Shown: in pieces, positions 1 to 8,843 of the stretch
Numbering within the stretch: position 1 is the first letter of the stretch
Layout of the letters: the number at the start of each line of letters is the position of its first letter
Assembly: GCA_002837195.1 (NCBI GenBank)
Contig: KZ478059.1
Span: 496,001 to 560,000, forward strand
Length of the DNA stretch: 64,000 nt
DNA from: Enterobacterales bacterium CwR94
GTDB lineage: Bacteria > Pseudomonadota > Gammaproteobacteria > Enterobacterales > Enterobacteriaceae
Direction: 5' to 3'
The notes under the pieces: model-generated
Told to the model about the DNA's origin: nothing
Databases searched by the model: none
Seen by the model: the letters and a program-made list of their open reading frames with translations, nothing else
Program-made: the position numbers and the translations under genes

Positions 1-105
1 TTCCACCTCAGAGACGGCCTCACACGGATGAACTTTGTTCAGGAAATAAAAGAGGTTATTGAACAGCAGTTTGCAGCCGCACAGGTGACTTTTACAGGAA
101 AGTAA
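1..105 (+). CDS. C-terminal end of an unidentified protein (5' part outside window)
   Basis: Frame 1 is open from the first base to a TAA at 103-105 and encodes 34 residues, ending QVTFTGK. The visible tail is mostly charged and helical-looking (NFVQEIKEVIEQQF). No domain can be recognised in so short a piece, and the start lies outside the window. It is transcribed towards the minus-strand small genes that follow, so it is convergent with them. It could be the end of a secretion-system effector or accessory protein, given the small membrane and lipoprotein genes alongside, but that is only a guess from context. Confidence 0.45.
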   Translation, partial: FHLRDGLTRMNFVQEIKEVIEQQFAAAQVTFTGK

Positions 106-196
106 ATTCCATAAGTAAACCAAAGCTAACCATGAAGATAGCCGGATATGGGGTTAAGGCCAAAGTGATATTTGACCTTATCAGCACAGATAATAA

Positions 197-523
197 CTAA
201 CTTTTATTTATCCGACAAAACCGCCAGCATTTAAATGAAATGATTGGCGGTTGAGAAAATCCAATTATAAATACAGCAACAAGTAACGATATACCACCAC
301 CAAAAATATATCCGACGTCATCAACCTTCGAATAAATAAGAAACAAAAAACAGGCGACACAACAACAAAAAACCCACAGAAAAATTTTAAACCTTTTGGC
401 TAATTCTCTGATAACTTCCTCAAACGTCCCGCCATAGTTATCGATATTATTCTGAAGTTTCTGTAATTCCCTCACCGTAAAACCCGATGCCAGGAGACTG
501 TCTTTACTGAAATCCACACTCAT
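197..523 (-). CDS. small two-span membrane protein, unknown function
   Basis: This 108-residue protein starts with a hydrophilic segment of about 45 residues. Two hydrophobic stretches follow (around FLWVFCCCVACFLFLIY and YIFGGGISLLVAVFIIGF), so it probably sits in the inner membrane with the N-terminus in the cytoplasm. An AAGGAAG ribosome binding site lies about 8 bases before the ATG, which supports the start. The gene is AT-rich compared with the genes after 2.3 kb. It lies 38 bases downstream of the lipoprotein gene on the same strand and may share its transcript. I do not recognise the family. An immunity or accessory role beside an effector is possible but unsupported. Confidence 0.5.
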   Translation of the reverse strand: MSVDFSKDSLLASGFTVRELQKLQNNIDNYGGTFEEVIRELAKRFKIFLWVFCCCVACFLFLIYSKVDDVGYIFGGGISLLVAVFIIGFSQPPIISFKCWRFCRINKS

Positions 524-561
524 TTCATCAACTTCCTTATCTAATCAACCTTACATACACG

Positions 562-888
562 CTATTTGAGGCGCTTATACTCAGTAAGTACTTTCTTCTC
601 ATCAAATACAAATAGAGATTGTTGGCCCATACCGTTTTCGCATACCACTGCATCTGTCCCCGTAGAATCCGTTACGCCTTGGCAGGCCATGTTCGATACC
701 GCCTTAGCCGCCTGACATTTCAACGTTTTTCCTCTCCGAATGATGAGGTGTCCGTCAGACGAAATGTCTTCAGGGGAGACGCTTGGGCAGTTGGCTGCTC
801 CCCAGTCAACGCCTTGGTGAAGTGGTGGTGTGATTGCACATCCATGTAAGGCAATTACGCCGAAAAGCACGGGTAAGTATCGTCTCAT
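562..888 (-). CDS. small putative lipoprotein
   Basis: The protein has 108 residues. A lipobox (VIALHGC, Cys about residue 17) follows a short basic and hydrophobic signal, so it should be exported and lipidated. Four further cysteines in the mature part (near residues 34, 58, 69 and 83) could form disulfides in the periplasm. No catalytic motif or known domain is visible. It is upstream of the small membrane protein on the same strand. Small cysteine-containing lipoproteins are common as accessory or immunity factors, but nothing here proves that. The gene is AT-rich and may be horizontally acquired. Confidence 0.5.
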   Translation of the reverse strand: MRRYLPVLFGVIALHGCAITPPLHQGVDWGAANCPSVSPEDISSDGHLIIRRGKTLKCQAAKAVSNMACQGVTDSTGTDAVVCENGMGQQSLFVFDEKKVLTEYKRLK

Positions 889-1100
889 TGAGGCTCTTTA
901 AGGGGGCTATTTGGATATAAGAAATATTGTACAGTAAGTCTGTACAGTTTCGTACGGTTGGGCTTCAAACCCCGAATGGCAGCGACTGAAAATATCTTCC
1001 CATCACTCATCGGTCATACCTGAGTCATAAGAGAAAAGGGCGGCGACAGCGGGTCGCTGCCATATCACTGCCGAGAGGTAACCGGATAAACTCAAGCCAC

Positions 1101-1874
1101 TTATTCAGTCAGACGTTCAATTTGCATAGCTGTCATTTCGGTCTGGCATCGATATATTTTTGTCTTTTCAGTCAATGAGATATCTGCAGTTGCCAGTAAT
1201 TCCACTTTGCCACATTTTCTGTCTTTTTGTTTTATCCAGTTTCGCATCTCACCTCTTAGATTATGTTGAATCAGTTCAGGGAGAGCACTGTATAGGGTGT
1301 TAATGTTGTCATCTGCTCGCGTAAAGTCTTCTTTTGCCTCAGAAAAGGCATTTTTAATCATCTCATTTTTAATGATTTTGGCGTTTTCATTGAACCAGGC
1401 AATGCCATAAATGGCATAAGAACTTCGGTCATGTGCATCAAAATCAACCTCTTTAAGAGTGCCATCATCGTTGGCAAAGACATCATATTGGAATCCCGCA
1501 AAGGAGAGAGAATCCTCGTTATTCTCTGTGAGATTCACGGCACTGGAAGGGAGATAATCGGCCACTATCTGCTGCGCGACCAGTGAATATTTCAAATTCT
1601 CACTGGATAATAGCTGTGTGACATTAGGATCCACTTTCAATGCAGCAGATGCCCAGCATGTAAGACTTTTGTCTTGTCTCATAACGGAGTTGGAAACTTT
1701 AGAAAAGCTCACAGAAACATCTAAAATGCTTTTCTCTTTTAATGTGGTGTTTCTTACCAGTGCGTTTTTATGAAGCCTGGCATTAACAGCGTCGAGCACC
1801 ACGGGTGAGGCACATGTGATTTCCTGGGCCAGTGAGGGTGCTGAAGGCGTGATTAACAGTAAGAATAAAACCAT
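1101..1874 (-). CDS. periplasmic protein with DUF1311/LprI-like C-terminal segment
   Basis: This 257-residue protein opens with a signal peptide (MVLFLLLITPSAPSLAQ) and is probably periplasmic. The last 60 residues carry the pattern W-I-K-Q-(+)-D-R-K-C-G then C-Q-T-E-M-T-x-x-Q-I-E-R-L. This resembles the DUF1311/LprI N-terminal module, in which paired cysteines and a terminal ER-L helix occur. The central part is not recognised. The ribosome binding site is weak (AAGAA). It stands alone on the minus strand, about 210 bases upstream of the lipoprotein gene. Proteins of this class are sometimes lysozyme inhibitors or secretion-associated, but the function here is open. Confidence 0.55.
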   Translation of the reverse strand: MVLFLLLITPSAPSLAQEITCASPVVLDAVNARLHKNALVRNTTLKEKSILDVSVSFSKVSNSVMRQDKSLTCWASAALKVDPNVTQLLSSENLKYSLVAQQIVADYLPSSAVNLTENNEDSLSFAGFQYDVFANDDGTLKEVDFDAHDRSSYAIYGIAWFNENAKIIKNEMIKNAFSEAKEDFTRADDNINTLYSALPELIQHNLRGEMRNWIKQKDRKCGKVELLATADISLTEKTKIYRCQTEMTAMQIERLTE

Positions 1875-2309
1875 ATTTTTTTTCTTGATGTTCCGTTATC
1901 AAAACAAATCCATGCGTCATGATGGGATAGACAGCGCAACGCTTTTTACACGGATAGCGCCGGGATTGCAATCGGCATCAAGCGTGCGGGCTGCGGAAGG
2001 CAGTGCTGATTTATTTGAGGAAAGAGAACTTGGGGAGGCGCTTTCAGAAGCTATCAGTAACCAGGCTAACGATGCCCACAAAACCCCAGATTTCACGTAG
2101 CGTTACTTAGGTGCGCATAATGTATATTATGTTAAATTGAATCTCAACATAGACCAGACCGCGTTTTCCGCCCCAATCCGTTCACTGAGCTCTCGATTCC
2201 CCCTGTTGATTGATGAATCATGTTCATAATGCTTATCCTCCCTGTGCTCATTATCATCATGCCGTGATCCCTTAACATGGTGTGATTCCTTTCCGGTTTA
2301 TGGATAACC
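1875..2309. other. intergenic region with a short palindrome
   Basis: No convincing gene is seen in this 435-base stretch. It contains an inverted repeat CATAAT-GTAT-ATTATG at 2116-2131, which could be part of an operator or promoter for the exporter gene at 2310. Long open frames on both strands between about 1900 and 2100 lack a ribosome binding site and recognisable products. Confidence 0.35.
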
Positions 2310-3512
2310 ATGCTCAATCTCAATGCGCAATCGCAGTCCTCAATCGCCAAAAAAGGCAGTCTGACGTTTATTCTTATCCTCAGCGCTCTGATGGCTGTGA
2401 CTTCTCTATCAACTGATATCTATCTTCCGGCTATGCCGGTTATGGCAAAAGATTTACAAGGTGATGCGGAGCTGACAATCACAGGGTTTCTTATCGGCTT
2501 TTGTATTGCACAACTGATTTGGGGACCGATTAGCGATCGCTATGGTCGTCGCCTTCCGCTATTTATCGGTTTAGGTCTGTTCGTCATCGGCTCCATCGGT
2601 TGCGCTTTATCAACAGATATTGTGCACATTGTCTTCTGGCGAGTGTTTCAGGCCTTGGGTGCCTGTACGGGGCCGATGCTGGCGCGCGCAATGATCCGCG
2701 ACCTGTTTACCCGCACCCGTGCAGCACAAATGCTTTCGACGTTGATGATCATTATGGCCATTGCGCCAATCGCGGGCCCACTGATTGGCGGGCAAATGAT
2801 AAAGATCACCTCCTGGCATGCTATTTTCTGGCTGCTGGCGATGATTGGCACCTTGATGTTCATCGCTTTATTCTGGCTATCTGAAACATTGCCTGCTGAA
2901 AAACGATCGCAACCCTCTGTTATCAAAGCCTTTCACAACTACTATGCTTTGCTCACCAACGCCAACTACATGCGTTTTACACTCTGTCTGGCGTTCTATT
3001 ACGTCGCGGCTTACGCCTTTATCACGGGCTCCCCGTTTGTTTACATCACGTACTTTGGCGTTGATCCGCAGCATTACGGCTGGCTGTTTGCAGTCAACAT
3101 TGTGGAATTAATGGCGGTGAGTTTGATCAACAGACGTTTGGTACACCGCTATCCACTGGAAGCGCTGCTCAAGTATGTCGTATTCACCGCCGCTGTTGCC
3201 GCAATAGTGCTGGCGGTCACCACCGGCCTTGGCGTAGGTGGAATGTCCGTCATTGTCGGCACTGTATTCGTGTTCTTCTCAATGAATGGCATTATCGCAG
3301 CAACATCCACAGCGTGCGCACTTGACGCCGTCCCTCATGTTGCAGGTTCAGCATCAGCGCTAATGGGCGCATTACAATACGGCAGTGGCATCATCTCTTC
3401 ACTGCTTCTCGCCCTGTTTAGTGATGGCACGCCCTGGACAATGGGCTGGATAATTGCATTGTTTACGGCAGCCAGCGCCTTAATGGCACTGACTGTTCAG
3501 CTAAAAAAATAA
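2310..3512 (+). CDS. MFS multidrug exporter, Bcr/CflA family
   Basis: The product is a 400-residue, 12-span inner-membrane proton antiporter expected to export small hydrophobic drugs such as bicyclomycin or chloramphenicol. The DHA1 features are visible: TDIYLPAMP in the first helix (residues 35-43), the loop 2-3 motif GPISDRYGRR (72-81), and a second-half helix with a short charged end (QLKK). Length is normal for Bcr/CflA proteins. The start codon is chosen because the hydrophilic N-terminus leads directly into helix 1, although the ribosome binding site is poor. It is monocistronic, followed by a hairpin at 3559-3587. Substrate cannot be told from sequence. A second Bcr/CflA-like gene lies at 41041. 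Confidence 0.85.
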   Translation: MLNLNAQSQSSIAKKGSLTFILILSALMAVTSLSTDIYLPAMPVMAKDLQGDAELTITGFLIGFCIAQLIWGPISDRYGRRLPLFIGLGLFVIGSIGCALSTDIVHIVFWRVFQALGACTGPMLARAMIRDLFTRTRAAQMLSTLMIIMAIAPIAGPLIGGQMIKITSWHAIFWLLAMIGTLMFIALFWLSETLPAEKRSQPSVIKAFHNYYALLTNANYMRFTLCLAFYYVAAYAFITGSPFVYITYFGVDPQHYGWLFAVNIVELMAVSLINRRLVHRYPLEALLKYVVFTAAVAAIVLAVTTGLGVGGMSVIVGTVFVFFSMNGIIAATSTACALDAVPHVAGSASALMGALQYGSGIISSLLLALFSDGTPWTMGWIIALFTAASALMALTVQLKK

Positions 3513-3558
3513 AACGCCGTTACTGATGCCAGACCACACTTTTGTCTAGAGATCCCTG

Positions 3559-3598
3559 CCCTTCCCTGCTCTGTAACGCGGGAAGGGATGCGTTTTAT
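3559..3598 (+). terminator. possible terminator after the MFS gene
   Basis: CCCTTCCC (3559-3566) pairs with GGGAAGGG (3580-3587) across a 13-base loop. A short T-rich run (GTTTTATCT) comes a few bases after the stem, which makes it a moderate intrinsic terminator for the exporter gene. Confidence 0.4.
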
Positions 3599-3612
3599 CT
3601 GGGATCCCAAGT

Positions 3613-3631
3613 CTATGAATTCCATTCATAG
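3613..3631. promoter_or_regulatory. 19-base inverted repeat, LysR-type box candidate
   Basis: CTATGAAT-TCC-ATTCATAG is a perfect 8-base inverted repeat with a 3-base spacer, and it contains T-N11-A (TGAATTCCATTCA). LysR-type regulators bind such sites. No LysR gene remains next to it. It lies just beside the gene remnants at 3769-4353 and may be a leftover operator from a larger deleted locus. Confidence 0.35.
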
Positions 3632-3768
3632 CGCCTATATAAGCAGCGTAATTATCTTCAACCGAAACTTCGTTAATCTGGGGCTATCGTGTGAACACGC
3701 AAGCGGAAAATAACTACAGCTGATGGACACACCCCAGCCTGCGCGGCTGGGGCATCATCGGAGGCTAA

Positions 3769-4065
3769 CTAAATATTCTTATTGAAAAAGACGCCTAACT
3801 TTTGCATTGCCTGGTCAACGTATTTTGGCACCCAGTACGTCTCGATATGAGTAGCCCCCTCGATCAGGAAGCGTTCTTTGTCCTTAGTACCGGTGGCTTT
3901 CGCGAACGCATCTTCAGTCATATAGAGCGTATCGGCTTTTGTACCAGCAATCATCAGCAGTGGTTTATTGATGAGATTGATATGGTCCGTTACGTCAAAG
4001 CTCATCAAATCCAGCAGACTGCTGGTGGTGTATTTAAACGTAGAGTTCGGGTGTGCGTGGGTTTT
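3769..4065 (-). pseudogene. 3' remnant of an alpha/beta hydrolase
   Basis: About 98 codons on the minus strand read as the C-terminal third of a YcjY/dienelactone-hydrolase-like protein. The strand PLLMIAGTKADTLYM is followed by the usual acidic-residue loop and then GATHIETYW, whose histidine would be the catalytic triad base. The reading frame continues upstream of the first usable start, through FKYTTSSLLDLMSFD, up to about 4065. There homology ends abruptly. The nucleophile serine and the N-terminal two thirds are absent. The break coincides with the start of the flavodoxin remnant on the other strand, so a deletion is the simplest explanation. It is unlikely to make a functional protein. 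Confidence 0.7.
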
Positions 4066-4353
4066 CCTAGCGTTGCAGATATCTCACGCTACGAGACCCT
4101 GTATTTAGGCTTTCCGATCTGGGGGACCAGCGTGCCGCCTGTAGTGCAAGCATTTCTCAGCAGCCACAACCTTGCGGGCAAATTACTCATCCCCTTCATT
4201 ACTCACGGGGGCTACGGTAAAGGAGACAGCGACGACATTCTTGCAAAGCTTGCTCCAGCCGCCCGCCGGGAAAAACCGCTGGTCATTGAATGCGATCAGG
4301 AGCGAAGAACAACTGAAACGGTCACCAGCTGGTTAGAGACAATACGCAGTTAA
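4066..4353 (+). pseudogene. 3' remnant of a flavodoxin-family protein
   Basis: From about 4066 the plus strand encodes the C-terminal half of a flavodoxin-like protein. It has DISRYETLYLGFPIWG (the conserved Y-D/E-x-I-x-x-G-x-P-I-W segment that contacts FMN), then a strand LLIPFITHGG, and a terminal helix ending TSWLETIRS. The N-terminal phosphate-binding loop of flavodoxins (T/S-x-T-G-x-T) is missing. The open frame can be extended upstream to 3802, but that part is antisense to the hydrolase remnant and is not flavodoxin-like. The gene is therefore 5'-truncated at the shared junction and probably inactive. Confidence 0.7.
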
Positions 4354-4460
4354 TCGTCCGCATTCATGAGTCTGCCAAATAAGGGCAATCAGGGGTGCTA
4401 AATAACTAACGCTGCCAACTCAGATATGACCGAACGACAAACATAACAGAGGATGTAATC

Positions 4461-5525
4461 TTGAAGACAATCTTAAAAACGCTGGCCATCTGCGTCATGG
4501 CGGGTGGTCTGGTGGCGCAGTCGGTATACGCCGAGCCGCTGGTCATTCAGGAACAGGGAAGCTTTTCTGCTGGTGGCACCATCATCACCGCGCCAGGAAC
4601 ATTTGATGCGAAAAAGCCGCTGGATTCTGCTGGCCAAACCTACCATGGCGATCATGCGTCTGTGTTCTACCAAATCCCGGAGAATCCGCATAAATATCCT
4701 ATCGTCATGCTGCACGGCGCTGGTCAGTTCTCTCGAACCTGGAAAAGCACGCCGGATGGTCGCGAAGGTTTCCAAAACATATTCCTGCGTCGCGGGTTTT
4801 CAACCTATCTTGTCGATCAGCCGCGTCGGGGCAGCGCCGGGCGCACGACGGTAGAAGGGACTATTACGCCTAAACCGGATGAACAAATGTGGTTCAACCA
4901 GTTCCGCGTTGGCGTGTGGCCAGAGTATTTTAAAGGCGTTCAGTTCTCTCACGACAAAGAAGCGTTGAACCAGTATTTCCGCCAGATGACCCCAAATACC
5001 GGGCCGTTTGATATCAATGTTATCTCTGATGCGATGTCCGCCGTCGTGGATAAATCCGGCCCGGCAATCCTCTTCACCCACTCTCAAGGTGGCGGAGCGG
5101 GCTGGTACACGGCGATGAAAAACAACAAGGTCAAAGCCATTGTCGCTTTCGAGCCTGGCAGCAGCTTTGTCTTCCCGGAAAAAGAACTCCCTGCCCCTAT
5201 GCCAAGCGCGTTCGACACGCTGAAAGGTGAGCCTGTGCCAATGGAGCAGTTTATGGCACTGACCAAAATCCCGATTCTGATTATTTACGGCGATAACATA
5301 CCGGATAAGCCCGTCGCCATGCCCGCGCAGGACAGCTGGCGCGTACGTCTGGCGATGGCCCGCGAGTGGCGTGACGTGGTGAACAAGCATGGTGGAGATG
5401 TGACGGTGACGCATCTGCCTGAAGTGGGAATCAAAGGGAATACCCACTTCCCGTTCTCTGATTTAAATAATGTGCAGATTGCTGATTTGGTCAGTCAGTT
5501 CCTTAAAGAAAAAAAACTACAATAG
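4461..5525 (+). CDS. secreted alpha/beta-fold hydrolase (esterase-like)
   Basis: This 354-residue protein has a signal peptide cut after SVYA (residue 24) and is likely periplasmic. The alpha/beta hydrolase signs are an oxyanion-hole segment IVMLHGAG (81-88), a nucleophile elbow THSQGG (Ser about 208) and a late histidine in GNTHF (about 329). The acidic member of the triad may lie in AFEPG (Glu about 231) or in the GDN loop. The start is a TTG at 4461, with an AGAGGA ribosome binding site about 7 bases before it; no in-frame ATG fits the signal peptide. The substrate is unknown. It follows the remnants of another hydrolase and may belong to the same ancestral locus. Confidence 0.75.
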   Translation: MKTILKTLAICVMAGGLVAQSVYAEPLVIQEQGSFSAGGTIITAPGTFDAKKPLDSAGQTYHGDHASVFYQIPENPHKYPIVMLHGAGQFSRTWKSTPDGREGFQNIFLRRGFSTYLVDQPRRGSAGRTTVEGTITPKPDEQMWFNQFRVGVWPEYFKGVQFSHDKEALNQYFRQMTPNTGPFDINVISDAMSAVVDKSGPAILFTHSQGGGAGWYTAMKNNKVKAIVAFEPGSSFVFPEKELPAPMPSAFDTLKGEPVPMEQFMALTKIPILIIYGDNIPDKPVAMPAQDSWRVRLAMAREWRDVVNKHGGDVTVTHLPEVGIKGNTHFPFSDLNNVQIADLVSQFLKEKKLQ

Positions 5526-5539
5526 GACGAGATAATAGC

Positions 5540-5650
5540 GAGCCTTCATTATTGAAGGCTCAATACAAACATCATCTTTATAGAAAAGTGGCCAAATCCT
5601 GGCGGAAAAGCGTTGAATGTGACGGTCTGCTTCGCGCACAAAGCAGACCG
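5540..5650. terminator. two strong hairpins after the hydrolase gene
   Basis: The first hairpin is GAGCCTTCA-TTAT-TGAAGGCTC (5540-5561). The second is CGGTCTGCTT-N8-AAGCAGACCG (5623-5650). Neither has a good T-run on the plus strand, so they may act as mRNA-end stabilisers or weak terminators between the hydrolase and the aldo/keto reductase genes. Confidence 0.45.
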
Positions 5651-5714
5651 CGAGATCGCAAATTAATGAGTAAAACTAATAAACCCTAGCTGATTACCCC
5701 ATCTAATCGAATAA

Positions 5715-7630
<1,916 letters not shown>

Positions 7631-7637
7631 CATCTGG

Positions 7638-7668
7638 ACGGGTCCGCAGCGAATGGCGGCCCGTTATT
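7638..7668 (+). terminator. probable terminator of the reductase pair
   Basis: ACGGG-t-CCGC pairs with GCGG-CCCGT across an 8-base loop (one bulged T), followed by TATTTC. It lies 8 bases after the stop codon of the second reductase. Confidence 0.45.
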
Positions 7669-7931
7669 TCGCGTACCAACACTCATAACTCGCCGCAGAA
7701 TCTCACTACGCCTCTGCCCCGCCTTTTCTGGTTTTCCGTGATGACGTCGCTACGTGAAATCTGGATTTTTTCGCAGGGTTTTCCTCGCGATTTTTTGCGC
7801 TACGCAACGAACACAGAAAGACCCGGCTGTATGCCGGGCCCGCGTGACGTATTGAACTCCGCTTGGGTAACGGAAATTATTTTTTTGGATTTTAAATCAA
7901 CAATATACACTCTACCCGTTGCCAGACTGGC
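7669..7931. terminator. gene-free stretch carrying a terminator for the kinase gene
   Basis: No gene is seen here. On the minus strand CCCGGC-ATACA-GCCGGG (plus coordinates 7822-7838) is followed by TCTTTCT, which makes a fair intrinsic terminator about 95 bases after the stop of the kinase gene at 7932. Confidence 0.45.
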
Positions 7932-8444
7932 TCATCTTCCACAGTCAACTTCTGATATTGCGAGAATTTTATCTACACATTCTGTTGCTGATAACGTGGC
8001 CGTATCAAGTTGCAGACGCTCCCTGTTCCAGGGTTCATACTGACGGGCTTGTACTTGTTCCCAGTCAGGGACAATTAAGCCAGGGATGTCTGATATTCTG
8101 TTCTCCACACGATAACGATGTTGCTTTTTATCTGAACAGAAAATTTCGACTTCCAGGAAGGGAACATTCAACGCGGTTGCTATATTACAAAAAGTATCAC
8201 GCACCAGATTAATATCATTAACTGAATCGGTAACTACCGTAGAGCCCAATTTAAGATTTTCACGCGCCAGTTCATAAAGGACAAAATATCCCTCTGGCCC
8301 AATCTTTATACCAGTTTCATAAGCCGAACGAAGGGCCTGTTCAACGGTATCAACCCGCAGATATACGGCACGTAACCGTTCAGATAATATTTTTGCCACC
8401 GTACTTTTTCCGCTGCCGGGTAGCCCACTGAATATAAATAACAT
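7932..8444 (-). CDS. predicted P-loop kinase (AAA_33-type)
   Basis: This 170-residue cytosolic protein opens with a Walker A loop GLPGSGKST (residues 7-15). Residues 28-35 (YLRVDTVE) hold the acidic substrate or Mg2+ pocket of the AAA_33 zeta-toxin/chloramphenicol-phosphotransferase-like kinase family. Strand VVTDSVN follows, and a lid with RYRVENR comes later. Length fits single-domain kinases that phosphorylate small molecules such as sugars, nucleosides or antibiotics. The actual substrate cannot be read off. It is followed by a terminator and preceded, on the same strand, by a small unknown gene 55 bases upstream. Confidence 0.7.
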   Translation of the reverse strand: MLFIFSGLPGSGKSTVAKILSERLRAVYLRVDTVEQALRSAYETGIKIGPEGYFVLYELARENLKLGSTVVTDSVNDINLVRDTFCNIATALNVPFLEVEIFCSDKKQHRYRVENRISDIPGLIVPDWEQVQARQYEPWNRERLQLDTATLSATECVDKILAISEVDCGR

Positions 8445-8499
8445 ATCTATCCTTTTGATAAAGCGCTAAAAAACCACCTTTCGAGAGGCGCCCAGCACA

Positions 8500-8721
8500 T
8501 TAGCTGCCGCTATTTATCTCCTCCTCTATTTTCGTGTATGAATATTCAGTGTAGCCATCTCCACACAGTAAATCGTCCATGGTCATTTTTCTGGGACGGG
8601 TTAAAAAATCATAGTGTTCGTCGCGTGCCGTCTCTGATTCAAACCATTTTTCGTATTTGTCCGTGCTTCTACAGCCAGGCGTTTCATCACGTTCGATTGT
8701 AAGAATTCCATATTTTTTCAC
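8500..8721 (-). CDS. small unknown acidic protein
   Basis: The gene encodes 73 residues starting at a GTG, with AAGGA about 9 bases in front. It is rich in acidic and aromatic residues (KYEKWFESETARDEHYDFL), lacks a signal peptide or membrane span, and has no recognised domain. It lies just upstream of the P-loop kinase gene on the same strand and could be co-transcribed with it. It looks like a conserved small cytosolic protein, but I cannot name a family. Confidence 0.45.
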   Translation of the reverse strand: MKKYGILTIERDETPGCRSTDKYEKWFESETARDEHYDFLTRPRKMTMDDLLCGDGYTEYSYTKIEEEINSGS

Positions 8722-8774
8722 TTATTACGTCCTTTTTTTGGTTTGTCTTGAGTGTTTCCTCAAAGAGACAGAAC

Positions 8775-8797
8775 ATTCCCCGGCCAGGCCGGGGAAT
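8775..8797 (-). terminator. terminator of the autotransporter gene
   Basis: ATTCCCCGGCC and GGCCGGGGAAT form an almost uninterrupted 11-base inverted repeat around a single A. On the minus strand it is followed by a T-rich stretch (GTTCTGTCTCTTT). It lies about 45 bases past the stop codon at 8844. Confidence 0.6.
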
Positions 8798-8843
8798 CAG
8801 TGGATTTATACGGTTAGCCGTATGACTTGTCTATTTTCAAATA

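Noticed and set aside
1816-2100. Open frames on both strands between the DUF1311-like gene and the exporter
   Set aside because: No ribosome binding site and no recognisable product on either strand; plausible only as a decayed gene. Recorded as intergenic.
3802-4353. A single 183-residue gene across the hydrolase/flavodoxin junction
   Set aside because: The first part is antisense to the hydrolase remnant, and only the second part is flavodoxin-like. It is treated as a deletion fusion rather than a gene.
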